Origin: Desulfotignum sp. | GTDB lineage: Bacteria > Desulfobacterota > Desulfobacteria > Desulfobacterales > Desulfobacteraceae | DNA: 49,482 bases | NCBI GenBank assembly: GCA_011390635.1 | Contig: JAABSA010000030.1 | Location: 1-49,482, forward strand | Reading direction: 5' to 3' | Shown here: positions 17,637-26,479 of the stretch, piece after piece | How positions within the stretch are numbered: position 1 is the stretch's first letter | Layout of the letters: each line of letters begins with the position of its first letter | Made by a program: the position numbers and the translations under genes | The notes under the pieces: model-generated | The model's input: the letters and a program-made list of their open reading frames with translations, nothing else | What the model was told of the DNA's origin: nothing | The model's database searches: none

Positions 17637-18443
17637 ATGACGGAAATCATCGCCCACAGAGGGGCCAGGAGCCTGGCCCCTGAAAACACCCTGGCTGCCG
17701 CGAAAACAGCCTGGCAATCAGGTGCCCACCGCTGGGAAACCGACATCCAGGTCACCCGTGACGGACATCTGGTCCTGTTCCACGATCCCGGTCTTCTGCG
17801 GTGCACCAATGCAAAAACCTCGTTTACACATCTGCGGTCAGATGACCGCAGAAAATTTTTGCTCTCACAATTTACCCTGGCACAACTCAAAGAACTGGAT
17901 GCCGGGTCCTGGTTTGAAAAAATGGATCCGTTTTCAACCATTCAAAAGGGATATGTCACACAACAAGCCCTTGCCGGATTTACGGTAGAAAAAATTCCCA
18001 CCCTGGAAGAGGGGCTTTTGCTCACAAAATCGCTGGACTGGCAGGTCAACCTGGAACTTAAGGACCATGGCACAGATCCAGTTTCTTTTTATACCGTTGA
18101 CACCACACTGGCTGCTGTTGATGCCGTGGCAATACCTGCCGGACAGGTGGTGATTTCGTCCTTCAACCATCAATGGCTGGACCGGGTAAGGCGGTTGCGG
18201 CCCGATATTCATGTCCAGGCCTTGGTGGGTGAATCTGCCGACGATATGAAAAATTTCACGCCCGGCCGGTTCTCAGCCTACAATATCAATGTCGACCTTG
18301 TGGATATCTTTTTTGTGCAAAAGCTTGTGACCCAGGGCTTTGAAGTCAACCTTTTCACGGTCAATGATCCTGAAACCGCCTCCATGTTCATCCAGGCCGG
18401 TGCCAAAGGGATCATAACCGATTTTCCCCAGTTGTTGCGATAA
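17637..18443 (+). CDS. Glycerophosphodiester phosphodiesterase family protein
   Basis: This 268-residue TIM-barrel enzyme hydrolyses glycerophosphodiesters to glycerol-3-phosphate and an alcohol. The catalytic signature is clear: His7-Arg8 in IIAHRGARSLAPENT, Glu34 and Asp36 in ETDIQ, and His49 in LFHDP. No signal peptide is present, so it acts in the cytosol, like UgpQ. The exact start is uncertain. The ATG at 17637 puts HRG at residue 7, as usual in the family, and a GTG two codons upstream is an alternative. It follows citrate synthase by 22 bp and is probably read through from it, without an evident metabolic link. Confidence 0.88.
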   Translation: MTEIIAHRGARSLAPENTLAAAKTAWQSGAHRWETDIQVTRDGHLVLFHDPGLLRCTNAKTSFTHLRSDDRRKFLLSQFTLAQLKELDAGSWFEKMDPFSTIQKGYVTQQALAGFTVEKIPTLEEGLLLTKSLDWQVNLELKDHGTDPVSFYTVDTTLAAVDAVAIPAGQVVISSFNHQWLDRVRRLRPDIHVQALVGESADDMKNFTPGRFSAYNINVDLVDIFFVQKLVTQGFEVNLFTVNDPETASMFIQAGAKGIITDFPQLLR

Positions 18444-18477
18444 GATTTTCTACACCATCATTTCGGCAAAAAACCGC

Positions 18478-18512
18478 TTGACATAAAACCATCTCTGAAG
18501 ATATGTATACAT
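18478..18512 (+). promoter_or_regulatory. gntR promoter with overlapping GTATAC operator
   Basis: TTGACA (18478-18483) and a -10-like TATGTA (18502-18507) are spaced by 18 bp. The 10-bp palindrome ATGTATACAT (18503-18512) overlaps the -10 box. The same word recurs twice before the gene at 19408, which suggests autoregulation by the GntR protein. Confidence 0.65.
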
Positions 18513-18575
18513 TAAAGTCCAGGTATGGGCTGCAATGACACACGATCTCAATCGTTTGCGGGCAAAGAAACACCC

Positions 18576-19238
18576 ATGGCCACAGAAAATTTTGAAGAGT
18601 TTGCATACACAGCTATTCTTGGATTGATTCTGGACAATCGCTTCAAACCCGGGGATTTTCTGTTTGAAACCGAGCTGGCCAATTCTCTGGGATTGAGTCG
18701 GACACCGGTACGCCATGCCCTTGGACAGCTTGTGGCGGAGGGATTTCTGGAAAAAAAGAAAAAAAAAGGATGCTATATTCCGGAGGTAAGTGCCCGGGAC
18801 GCGCAGCAGGTGTTTGTTCTCAGAGAAACCATTGAGGGGATGGCTGCCGCCTCTGCAGCCCGCTGGGCCACAGAGGAAGAGATCGCTTTTTTAAAAAGCC
18901 TGGTTACAAAGGAAAGCAACCCGGACAACACCCTTTCCAAGCTGGATGTGCTGGAAATCAACCAGGCGTTTCATCTGGGCATTGCCCGTTTCAGCGGTAA
19001 CCGGTACCTGGAACACTACTGCCGCCACATCTTCTGGCGGTCCAATGTATATGTGTTCTTCTATGACAACTATTACCGGGAAAACATCGACTACAGCAAA
19101 CTGAAAACCCCGGGTCAGCATGCCAGGGTGGTGGCGGCCCTTGAAAACAGAAATGATGAGAAAGCCGGCAACCTGATGAAATTTCATGTCCGGTCCACCT
19201 ATGAAATGCTGTTCATGAAAATGCAGCACCTGGGTTGA
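18576..19238 (+). CDS. GntR-family transcriptional regulator (FadR/FCD subfamily)
   Basis: This 220-residue protein has an N-terminal winged helix (about 5-70; ETELANSLGLSRTPVRHALGQLVAEGFL) and an all-helical FCD ligand domain (about 80-210). Candidate metal or ligand histidines are in NQAFHLGIARFSGN, in the H-A-R segment and in KFHVRSTYEM. A longer start at 18525 is possible, but the ribosome site there is too close. GntR/FCD repressors bind short palindromes of the type TNGTNNNACNA. Copies of TGTATACA lie in its own promoter and in that of the following dehydrogenase gene. It should therefore repress itself and the enzyme/ABC transporter cluster until an amino-acid-like ligand binds. Confidence 0.88.
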   Translation: MATENFEEFAYTAILGLILDNRFKPGDFLFETELANSLGLSRTPVRHALGQLVAEGFLEKKKKKGCYIPEVSARDAQQVFVLRETIEGMAAASAARWATEEEIAFLKSLVTKESNPDNTLSKLDVLEINQAFHLGIARFSGNRYLEHYCRHIFWRSNVYVFFYDNYYRENIDYSKLKTPGQHARVVAALENRNDEKAGNLMKFHVRSTYEMLFMKMQHLG

Positions 19239-19312
19239 CCGCTTTTTCTGTCCGAAGCAGGGATGCTGGCAGCTGAAAGGCGCGGCCCATAAAAAAAATT
19301 CAGGGGCAGTTC

Positions 19313-19359
19313 TTGACAGGAAGCATTTTTACAGTATACATTCAGCTGATGTATACATT
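19313..19359 (+). promoter_or_regulatory. Promoter with two GTATAC operators before the dehydrogenase/ABC operon
   Basis: TTGACA (19313-19318) and TATACA (19335-19340) are spaced by 16 bp. Two palindromic words, CAGTATACATT (19332-19342) and ATGTATACATT (19349-19359), lie at the -10 box and just downstream with centres 17 bp apart. They match the element at the gntR promoter. Binding there would block RNA polymerase. Confidence 0.7.
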
Positions 19360-19407
19360 CCGGCAGAACCTGACAATACAAGCTACATTAAATGAAAAGG
19401 AATCTTT

Positions 19408-20586
19408 ATGAAAGTTCTTGTCCTCGGCGGGTGCGGCATCCAGGGACGGACCGCGCTGCATGATCTGGCATTGGATGACCAGGTGACCGAAGTCATCTGT
19501 GCTGATGCGCAATTTGATCTGTTATCAAAGATCGCGCCTTTTACCAATATGGAAAAAATCACCACAAAGGCCATTGACGCGAAAAATGATGCAGACCTGT
19601 TACGCGTGATAAAACAGGTGGATGTGGCCATTGATCTGCTTCCCAAAGAGTTTGCTGAACCGGTGAATGAAGCGGCCCTGGCAGCCCGGGTGCCGGTGGT
19701 GAACACCAATTACATGTACGACCCGGGAGAGATGCAGGAAAAAACAAAAGCCGCCGGTATTGCCATCATGCCCGAATGCGGCCTGGACCCGGGCATTGAC
19801 CTGGTCCTTTACGGCAGTGCCATGCGAAGATTTGATACCCTCACATCCATCAAATCCTACTGTGGCGGATTTCCCGAAAAAAAAGCCTGCACCAATCCGC
19901 TGCAGTACAAGACATCCTGGATCTGGCGGGGGGTGTTGAGCTCCACCAAACGGGACAGCACCTTCATCGTTGACGGCAACCGGGTGCATATCCCCGGGGA
20001 GCGCCAGCATGATGCCGCCAACATCCACAGCGTTGATTTTCCGGGCCTGGGAACCCTGGAGGCCATTCCCAACGGAAATGCCGCCTTTTTTACGGACCGC
20101 ATGGGCATTTCAGACACCATTGTCACCACGGGCAGATATTCTCTGCGCTGGCCCGGCTGGGCTGCTTTCTGGCGGCCCCTCAAAGCCCTGGGATTCCTGG
20201 ATGAAACCCCGGTTCCGGGCCTGGGAGACGGTACGGTGTCCCCCATGGATTTCATGGACAGGTTTTTGGCCCCCCGCCTCACCTATCAGGATGATGAAAA
20301 AGACCTGGTGGCCATGCTCAATATATTTGAAGGCATGATTGACGGCAAAAAAATGCAGCTGACCTCCACCATGATCATTGAGCGGGACCTGGACACAGGA
20401 TTGATGGCCATGAGCAAGGGAGTTGCCTGTTCAGCCGTGATTGCGGCCAAAATGATCGCCAAAAAACAGATTGCCGACACCGGGGTGCTGTCGCCCATGA
20501 TCCATATACCCGAGGCTGCGTTCCTGAAAAGCCTTGAGAAAAGGGGGATCTTTGTCACGGAAGAGTTGACGGTCCTGGAGGATTGA
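19408..20586 (+). CDS. Saccharopine dehydrogenase-like NAD(P)-dependent oxidoreductase
   Basis: This 392-residue protein has a Rossmann start, MKVLVLGGCGIQGRTALHDL, typical of the saccharopine dehydrogenase/lysine 6-dehydrogenase family. A central substrate domain follows, with ECGLDPGIDLVLYG and SYCGGFPEKKACTNPLQYKTSW. Relatives oxidise or form secondary amines of amino acids, such as saccharopine, lysine or carboxynorspermidine. AAAAGGA precedes the ATG by 7 bp. It is the first gene of a GntR-controlled cluster followed by a complete amino-acid ABC importer, so it probably handles the imported compound. The exact substrate is unknown. Confidence 0.8.
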   Translation: MKVLVLGGCGIQGRTALHDLALDDQVTEVICADAQFDLLSKIAPFTNMEKITTKAIDAKNDADLLRVIKQVDVAIDLLPKEFAEPVNEAALAARVPVVNTNYMYDPGEMQEKTKAAGIAIMPECGLDPGIDLVLYGSAMRRFDTLTSIKSYCGGFPEKKACTNPLQYKTSWIWRGVLSSTKRDSTFIVDGNRVHIPGERQHDAANIHSVDFPGLGTLEAIPNGNAAFFTDRMGISDTIVTTGRYSLRWPGWAAFWRPLKALGFLDETPVPGLGDGTVSPMDFMDRFLAPRLTYQDDEKDLVAMLNIFEGMIDGKKMQLTSTMIIERDLDTGLMAMSKGVACSAVIAAKMIAKKQIADTGVLSPMIHIPEAAFLKSLEKRGIFVTEELTVLED

Positions 20587-20650
20587 TACATCCGTCCTTT
20601 TTGCATATGACCGTTTGCAGCAAGCTGCCTTGCAGATGATCGGTTACACT

Positions 20651-20677
20651 GCACCGGTTGCACTACACCGGTTGCAA
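20651..20677 (+). repeat. Short tandem direct repeat
   Basis: The word CACCGGTTGCA occurs twice with a 14-bp period in the gap between the dehydrogenase and the binding-protein gene. No coding or promoter role is evident. The 177-bp gap otherwise holds the ribosome site of the next gene. Confidence 0.4.
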
Positions 20678-20763
20678 TAAATTGATTACAGCAGGCCTTT
20701 TACAGCAGATGTGCGGTATTGTGCCGCTTATTTTATACCAACCGTAAGAAAAGGAGAAAAAAC

Positions 20764-21567
20764 ATGCGTCAGAAAAAAATCCTCTCACTGTTCATTGCAC
20801 TGGCTGCTGTGCTGCTCTGTAGCGCCGTCACCTTTGCCGGCACCCTGACAGACATTGTGAAACGCGGGGAACTTCGGGTGGCGGTGCAGTCCGGTGCCGC
20901 ACCCTATGCATTTATCAACAAACACGGGGAACATGCCGGCTCCATGATCGATTTTGCCAAAGGGATGGCCGATGCCATGGGCGTCAAGATGGTGGTCCTG
21001 GATTTTGACTGGGACGGCCTGATTCCGGCACTGCTTTCCGGCAAGGCCGACATCCTGGCAGCAGACATGACCCCCACCCTGAAACGGGCCCTGAAAATCA
21101 CCTTCACCGATCCCTGGATCGAGGTACAGCCCTGTATTTTCACTCGCACTGACACCGACTTTCAGACCCTTGAAGATGTAAACAAAAAAGGGGTTACCGT
21201 GGGCGTGCTCCTCGGTTCTACCGGTGAAACCATTGCCAAACAGTACCTGCCCAATGCCGAGATCAAATCCTACAAAGGCGGGGGCCGCATGGTGGTCCAG
21301 GCCCTGATCGCAGGTCATGTGGATGCGGGAGTGAACGACGACCTTGCGGTTCTCACCGTGCTGCCGGATTTCCCCCCCAACTCCGTGCGCCTGCTGGACA
21401 AACGCCTGGGCCAGGGCAAAGACCCCCTCGCCTTTGCCGTGCGCCATGAGTCTGTAAACCTGTGGCAGTGGATCAACCTGTATTTTAAAACCATCCGGGC
21501 CGACGGCACCTATGAAAAAAATATCGCCTACTGGATGGAAGGAACCGACTGGAAAAAAGACCACTGA
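20764..21567 (+). CDS. Amino-acid ABC transporter, periplasmic substrate-binding protein (family 3)
   Basis: This 267-residue protein begins with a clear signal peptide (residues 1-21, MRQKKILSLFIALAAVLLCS then AVTFA) and continues as a solute-binding protein family 3 domain. Typical elements are RGELRVAVQSGAAPYAFINK, DFDWDGLIPALLSGKADILA and TFTDPWIEVQPCIFTR. The ATG at 20764 is preferred over 20719 because AAGGAG lies directly upstream and it places the signal peptide at the N-terminus. It delivers a polar amino acid or related compound to the two permeases encoded downstream. A 15-bp hairpin separates it from the first permease gene, a layout that usually raises binding-protein expression over the membrane parts. 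Confidence 0.9.
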   Translation: MRQKKILSLFIALAAVLLCSAVTFAGTLTDIVKRGELRVAVQSGAAPYAFINKHGEHAGSMIDFAKGMADAMGVKMVVLDFDWDGLIPALLSGKADILAADMTPTLKRALKITFTDPWIEVQPCIFTRTDTDFQTLEDVNKKGVTVGVLLGSTGETIAKQYLPNAEIKSYKGGGRMVVQALIAGHVDAGVNDDLAVLTVLPDFPPNSVRLLDKRLGQGKDPLAFAVRHESVNLWQWINLYFKTIRADGTYEKNIAYWMEGTDWKKDH

Positions 21568-21629
21568 TCCGGTAACCAGCCATTTTTTTGAACAGCACTG
21601 CGCCTTAACGGCAACATGGTATCATGAAC

Positions 21630-21670
21630 GGCGCATGTCCGAAAAACCCGTTGTATTTCGGACATGCGCC
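21630..21670 (+). promoter_or_regulatory. Intercistronic 15-bp hairpin after the binding-protein gene
   Basis: GGCGCATGTCCGAAA (21630-21644) pairs perfectly with 21656-21670 around an 11-nt loop. There is no U-tract, and the next gene begins 20 bp later. It therefore looks like an mRNA-stabilising or attenuating stem between the binding protein and permease genes, not a full terminator. Confidence 0.7.
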
Positions 21671-21690
21671 CCGGCAAAAGGGATGATCAT

Positions 21691-22359
21691 ATGCTGGCTG
21701 ACTTTAATTTCAGAATCATTTTTGAATATCTGCCCCTGTTTTTAACCGGGCTTCGATCCACGTTTTTTATTTCCGGTGTGTCCATCATGCTGGCCCTGGT
21801 AACCGGCACCATCGCATGTGCGTGCCGGATCTCTTCCATCAAAATGCTCAAATACCCTGCCATCGCCTATATTGAGGTCATCCGCTCTACACCGCTGCTG
21901 GTACAGATCTATTTTCTGTATTTCGGTCTGCCCACCCTGGGTATCCGGGTGCCGGAGATCCAGACCGGAATCATCGCTTTGATGCTCAATTCCGGAGCAT
22001 ATATCGCAGAGATCATCCGGGCCGGTATCACCTCGGTGGATGACGGCCAGATCGAGGCTGGGGTATCTTCCGGGCTGAACTATTTTCAGCGTATGCGGTT
22101 TATCATCCTGCCCCAGGCACTGGGGGCCACCGTGCCTCCACTGCTGGGCCAGTCCATCGTCCTGGTAAAAGATTCCGCCCTGCTGTCTCTGATCTCAGTG
22201 ATGGAGCTGACCCGGTGCGGCCAGACCATGACATCTGAACGGTTCATGCCCACGGAAGCGTTTCTGACCGTGGCCTTCTTTTACATGTGCATCTATTTCT
22301 GCCTCAAATCCCTGGCAGACTGGTCTCAGAAAAAACTGATCTTCAGGGAGGCATATTAA
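21691..22359 (+). CDS. Amino-acid ABC transporter permease (HisM/GlnP type), first of two
   Basis: This 222-residue inner-membrane protein has about five helices. The coupling EAA loop is DGQIEAGVSSGLNYFQRMRFIILPQA, at about 125-150, where it docks onto the ATPase. The N-terminal YIEVIRSTPLLVQIYFLYFG is the conserved His/Glu/Gln-permease segment. The ATG at 21691 has AAAGGGA upstream; 21664 is an in-frame alternative. It forms a heterodimeric channel with the product of the next gene, which starts 2 bp after its stop. Confidence 0.9.
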   Translation: MLADFNFRIIFEYLPLFLTGLRSTFFISGVSIMLALVTGTIACACRISSIKMLKYPAIAYIEVIRSTPLLVQIYFLYFGLPTLGIRVPEIQTGIIALMLNSGAYIAEIIRAGITSVDDGQIEAGVSSGLNYFQRMRFIILPQALGATVPPLLGQSIVLVKDSALLSLISVMELTRCGQTMTSERFMPTEAFLTVAFFYMCIYFCLKSLADWSQKKLIFREAY

Positions 22360-22361
22360 CC

Positions 22362-23015
22362 ATGATGGCATTTTATTTTTCCCGGCTGGTGGAAATCTTT
22401 CCCTTTTTCCTCAAAGGGTTGTGGATGACCACCCAGATCGCATTTATCAGCCTTTTCACCTGCACCATTCTGGGGTTTATCTTAGGGATTCTACGTTCAG
22501 GCAAAAACAAGATCATCAAGCGGCTCATCGGGGTGTATGTCTCCTTTGTCCGGGGCACCCCGTTTGTGGTTCAGGTGTTTATCGTGTTTTTCATTCTACC
22601 GGAATGGGGCATTCAGCTCAAGGCATTTCCCGCAGCCCTTCTGGCAATGGCCATCATGGGATCCGCCTTTATCTGTGAAATCGTGGCCGGCGGCATCAAC
22701 GCCATCTCCAAAGGCCAGTGGGAGGCAGGTACCGCATCCGGCCTCACCCTGATCCAGCAGCTGCGCCTGGTGGTCATCCCCCAGGCCATGAAAGTGATCC
22801 TGCCGCCCCTGGTGGGCCAGTATGTACTGCTGATCAAAGATACCTCTGTGGTGTCGGTCATCGGCGTGATGGAGCTGACCCGGGTGGGATGGGTCACTGT
22901 CGTGAGAATCCCGGAAGGCCTGATGGTGTTTTCCCTGGTGGGCGCCCTCTATTTTGTCATTTCATACCCCCTTATCCTGCTGTCCAACTACCTGGAACGC
23001 AGGATGGCGGTGTAA
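22362..23015 (+). CDS. Amino-acid ABC transporter permease (HisM/GlnP type), second of two
   Basis: This 217-residue permease is related to the preceding one. It has the same conserved stretches: VSFVRGTPFVVQVFIVFFIL, and the EAA loop KGQWEAGTASGLTLIQQLRL continuing into VVIPQAMK. AGGGAGG lies upstream, and either of two adjacent ATGs (22362, 22365) could be used. Two different permeases in one operon point to a heterodimeric importer, as in the HisQM system. Confidence 0.9.
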   Translation: MMAFYFSRLVEIFPFFLKGLWMTTQIAFISLFTCTILGFILGILRSGKNKIIKRLIGVYVSFVRGTPFVVQVFIVFFILPEWGIQLKAFPAALLAMAIMGSAFICEIVAGGINAISKGQWEAGTASGLTLIQQLRLVVIPQAMKVILPPLVGQYVLLIKDTSVVSVIGVMELTRVGWVTVVRIPEGLMVFSLVGALYFVISYPLILLSNYLERRMAV

Positions 23016-23102
23016 TGTAATCCGGCACTGGGGGGGGTATTGGAACTATCGGCATCGGAACAGGCAACCGTGTCTGGAAACCAAAGAAACCAAGGATACA
23101 AG

Positions 23103-23831
23103 ATGATAGAATTCAAGCATGTGAACAAATGGTTCGGCAAGCTCCATGTACTCGACGACATCAACCTGGATATCGATCCAGGGGAGGTGCTGGTGATCTG
23201 TGGTCCCAGCGGCTCGGGAAAATCCACCCTGATCCGGTGCATCAACCGCCTGGAGCCTATCCAGGAAGGCGAAATTATTGTTGACGGCGTGCCCGTGCAC
23301 GATAAAAAGACAAACCTTACCAAACTGCGGGCCGACATAGGCTTTGTGTTCCAGCAGTTTCATCTGTATCCCCACATGACTGTGCTTCAGAATGTGATGC
23401 TGGCCCCGGTGAACGTCAAAAAAATGTCTGCTGCAGCAGCCGAGGAGATCGCCAGGGAAAAACTCACCCAGGTGGGACTCACCGACAAAGCCGGGGCGTA
23501 TCCGATCCAGCTGTCCGGGGGCCAGCAGCAGCGGGTAGCCATTGCCCGGGGTCTGGCCATGTCCCCCAAAATCATGCTGTTTGATGAACCAACTTCCGCT
23601 TTAGACCCGGAAATGATCGGCGAGGTACTGGATGTTATGGTGAACCTGGTATCCGAAGGCATGACCATGTGCGTGGTTACCCATGAAATGGGATTTGCCC
23701 GAAAAGTGGCCGACCGGGTCCTTTTTATGGATTTTGGCAAAATCATTGAAACCGGCCGGCCGGATGAATTTTTTGACAACCCACAGACCCACCGTGCTGC
23801 GGATTTTATCAGCAAGATTTTAACCCATTGA
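23103..23831 (+). CDS. Amino-acid ABC transporter ATP-binding protein (GlnQ type)
   Basis: This 242-residue ATPase drives the importer. Walker A is GPSGSGKST, the Q-loop region is FVFQQFHLYPHMTVLQN, the ABC signature is LSGGQQQRVAIARGLA, and Walker B is IMLFDEPTSALDPEM. The switch His is in VVTHEMGF. The ATG at 23103, with AAGGA upstream, gives the standard N-terminus MIEFKHVNKWFG; the frame is open further upstream, but those residues do not look like the family. It is the last gene of the operon, followed by a strong bidirectional hairpin. Confidence 0.94.
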   Translation: MIEFKHVNKWFGKLHVLDDINLDIDPGEVLVICGPSGSGKSTLIRCINRLEPIQEGEIIVDGVPVHDKKTNLTKLRADIGFVFQQFHLYPHMTVLQNVMLAPVNVKKMSAAAAEEIAREKLTQVGLTDKAGAYPIQLSGGQQQRVAIARGLAMSPKIMLFDEPTSALDPEMIGEVLDVMVNLVSEGMTMCVVTHEMGFARKVADRVLFMDFGKIIETGRPDEFFDNPQTHRAADFISKILTH

Positions 23832-23853
23832 CAGCCATATTCATGTGCTTGGA

Positions 23854-23899
23854 GGCAGGCTTGGCTTTTTGCATAGGCCCGCAATAAGCCAAGCCTGCC
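23854..23899. terminator. Bidirectional terminator hairpin between ABC ATPase and threonine aldolase genes
   Basis: GGCAGGCTTGGCTT (23854-23867) pairs perfectly over 14 bp with 23886-23899, leaving an 18-nt loop. It sits between two convergent genes. There is no long U-tract, but the TTTTT after the left arm falls in the loop. It probably ends both transcripts. Confidence 0.65.
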
Positions 23900-23908
23900 C
23901 GCATGTCC

Positions 23909-24916
23909 TTAGAAAAAAGACCGGAACCCTGCCACTGCCCGGTCGATATCCTCTGCATCTATGTCCAGGTGGGTCACCAGGCGCACGGGGCTGCCCTGAC
24001 TGATGCGGATATCCCGTTCTGCCAGGTGTTTCACCAGGGCCTGTATGTCCGCGTCAAAGTCCGCCATCACCATATTGGTCTGGAGCGTTTTTTCATCGAT
24101 GTGAATGCCATCGATGCAGGACAGGCCCTCTGCCAGCCGGACGGCATTGGCATGGTCGTCTGCCAGCCGGTCGATGTTATGGGACAGGGCATACAACCCG
24201 GCTGCCGCCAGAATGCCTGCCTGGCGCATGCCGCCCCCCACCATTTTCCGCCACCGCCTGGCCCGGGCAATGAAATCCTTTGATCCGCACAGCACCGACC
24301 CCACGGGTGTGCCCAGCCCCTTGGACAGGCAGCAGGACACGGAATCAAACAGGGTGGTGATCTCTTTGACATCGATGCCCAGTTTCACGGCGGCATTGAA
24401 CACCCTGGCACCGTCCAGATGAAACCCCAGACCATGGCGGTCTGCCAGGGACCGGGCTTCCCTGAGATAGGCCATGGGCAGCACCTTGCCGGCCTGGGTG
24501 TTTTCCAGGCAGAACAGCCGGGTTCTGGCAAAATGAAAATCGTCCGGCTTGATGAACCGTTCCACTGTGGCCAGATCCAGGGTGCCGTCCGGTGCAAAAT
24601 CCAGGGGCTGGGGCTGAATGCTCCCCAGGACCGCCCCGCCGCCGGCTTCATATTTATAGGTGTGGGCGGTCTGGCCCACGATATATTCCTCCCCCCGCTG
24701 ACAGTGGCTCAGCAGGGCCACCAGGTTGGTCTGGGTGCCGGAGGCGCAGAACAGGCCGGCCGCCATGCCCGTCATTTCAGCCGCGGTCTTTTCCAGCTGG
24801 TTCACGGTGGGGTCTTCACCATATACATCATCCCCCACCGGCGCCGCCGTCATGGCCTCCAGCATCTGCGGCGTGGGCCGGGTCACGGTGTCGCTTCTCA
24901 GATCTATCTGTTTCAT
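23909..24916 (-). CDS. ltaE: Low-specificity L-threonine aldolase family protein
   Basis: This 335-residue PLP enzyme should cleave threonine or allo-threonine to glycine and acetaldehyde. The N-terminus [19 protein letters not shown] and [15 protein letters not shown] are family hallmarks. The active-site His85 is in [10 protein letters not shown], the PLP-interacting Asp is in [10 protein letters not shown], and Lys199 in [14 protein letters not shown] forms the Schiff base. Length is normal. It is convergent with the amino-acid ABC operon and divergent from an MFS transporter, so it may act on material brought in by either. That link is speculative. Confidence 0.92.
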   Translation of the reverse strand: MKQIDLRSDTVTRPTPQMLEAMTAAPVGDDVYGEDPTVNQLEKTAAEMTGMAAGLFCASGTQTNLVALLSHCQRGEEYIVGQTAHTYKYEAGGGAVLGSIQPQPLDFAPDGTLDLATVERFIKPDDFHFARTRLFCLENTQAGKVLPMAYLREARSLADRHGLGFHLDGARVFNAAVKLGIDVKEITTLFDSVSCCLSKGLGTPVGSVLCGSKDFIARARRWRKMVGGGMRQAGILAAAGLYALSHNIDRLADDHANAVRLAEGLSCIDGIHIDEKTLQTNMVMADFDADIQALVKHLAERDIRISQGSPVRLVTHLDIDAEDIDRAVAGFRSFF

Positions 24917-25097
24917 TCTGTCTTTTTCCCTGTTTTATCTGTTGATCATTCACCCGCTTCTTACAACTTCTGTTTTAATTTGTAAACTGTTCGGGAAGTT
25001 TGGAATTCAGAAAAAAGCATTTGGCCCGCCGCCTTGCCGCGGAGCGGAATATATTTCACTTTACATCCCTGAAATGCATGAATATAATAAATTTTCT

Positions 25098-26477
25098 ATG
25101 AACCATTCACGCACCTGGCTTTTCACCACGGTTATTCTTGCGGCGGTCATGTTTGCCATGTCCCAGTTCTACCGGGCCTCGGTGGCAGTGATCTCCCCGG
25201 ATCTGATGCAGGAAATGGGATTGAACGCCCTGGATCTGAGCCGGATCTCTGCGGCTTTTTTCTATGCCTTTGCCGTCATGCAGATCCCGGTGGGTATTTT
25301 TCTGGACACAGTGGGACCCAGAATCGCCATGACCGCACTGACCCTTTTGTCAGTGATCGGTGCCGTTATCTTTGCCCTGGGCACCAGTCCGGGCTGGCTG
25401 ACATTCGGCCGGGTGCTGCTGGGGATCGGCATGGCATGCAATTTCATGGGGGCATTGAAGCTGCTCACCGTCTGGTTTGAACCCCGGCAGTTTGCCACGC
25501 TTTCAGCTGTGGTGGTGTCCCTGGGCACCCTGGGAAACATTGCTGCAGCCACGCCTCTGGTGCTCATGGTCAGTCTTGTGGGATGGCGCCACAGCTTTCT
25601 TATCATAGCAGGGTTTACCTTTGTCCTGGCCCTGGTGTTTCTGGCGGTGATCAAAGACCGGCCAACGGCGGATACAGGGGGGACTGGTAACATTACAGGC
25701 CGGGCAGCTGCGGAAAATGTCTGCAGTACAGGTGGTGCAGGGAGTGCCTACAGCAAAGGCGGTGCAGACTGCAAATCCGGTATCGGTGGTTCTGATGACA
25801 GGACCGGGGCGCCGGCAGACCAAACCGATAACCGGCCCAGTGTATCCCAGACCCTGGGCCGGGCATGGGCATTGTTTCACGAAAAAGACTACTGGATCAT
25901 CTCGGCAGCCACCTTCTGCCGGTACGGGATATATGCTGCTGTCCAGGCCCTGTGGGCAGGACCGTTTCTCATCCATGTCCTGGAATTGTCCGCAGTCACG
26001 GCCGGCAATATCCTTTTTTTGATGAGCATCGGCCTGATTCTGGGGTGTCCCTTGTGCGGGTGGCTGTCTGACTCCCTGGTGGTATCCCGGAAAAAGATCA
26101 TCATTCCCGGCATCTGCTGCATGGTGGGGCTGCTGCTGGGAATGAACCTGCTTTCCCCGGATACCGGTGTGTGGGTGGTATATCTGGTATTTTTTTCCTT
26201 TGGTCTGGCTTCAGGCTCCGGACAGGTCATGTACGCCCATATCAAGGAACAGGTGCCCCGGGCCAATGCCGGCATGGCCATGACCGGGATCAACTTTTTC
26301 ACCATGGCCGGGGTGGCGGTGTTTCTCCAGGGCATGGGCCATGTGATGGCCCGGTTTTTTCCTGGCGCCTCTTTGACCCTGCCCGCCTTTCACCTGGCAT
26401 TTGGATTGTGCAGTCTGTGCCTTGTGTGCATTGCCCTGCTCTATTGCCTTACCCGGGAAACCCTGGTAAAAAATTAA
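25098..26477 (+). CDS. MFS transporter with a Gly-rich cytoplasmic linker
   Basis: This protein of about 459 residues has twelve predicted helices in two halves. The conserved loop motif is [13 protein letters not shown] between helices 2 and 3, and a related one is [13 protein letters not shown] in the second half. The central loop (about residues 190-255) is long and low-complexity, rich in Gly, Ala, Thr, Ser and Asp, and unlike the rest of the protein. The start is uncertain: ATG at 25098 or at 25074, neither with a strong ribosome site. The frame is open to 24726, but that part shadows the divergent aldolase gene. The substrate is unknown; the sequence resembles nitrate/organic-anion type MFS families only generally. 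Confidence 0.82.
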   Translation: MNHSRTWLFTTVILAAVMFAMSQFYRASVAVISPDLMQEMGLNALDLSRISAAFFYAFAVMQIPVGIFLDTVGPRIAMTALTLLSVIGAVIFALGTSPGWLTFGRVLLGIGMACNFMGALKLLTVWFEPRQFATLSAVVVSLGTLGNIAAATPLVLMVSLVGWRHSFLIIAGFTFVLALVFLAVIKDRPTADTGGTGNITGRAAAENVCSTGGAGSAYSKGGADCKSGIGGSDDRTGAPADQTDNRPSVSQTLGRAWALFHEKDYWIISAATFCRYGIYAAVQALWAGPFLIHVLELSAVTAGNILFLMSIGLILGCPLCGWLSDSLVVSRKKIIIPGICCMVGLLLGMNLLSPDTGVWVVYLVFFSFGLASGSGQVMYAHIKEQVPRANAGMAMTGINFFTMAGVAVFLQGMGHVMARFFPGASLTLPAFHLAFGLCSLCLVCIALLYCLTRETLVKN

Positions 26478-26479
26478 CT

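Noticed and set aside
20587-20763. A CRISPR-like or iteron-like array from the repeated CACCGGTTGCA words
   Set aside because: Only two copies with a 14-bp period are present, too few and too short for an array or origin.
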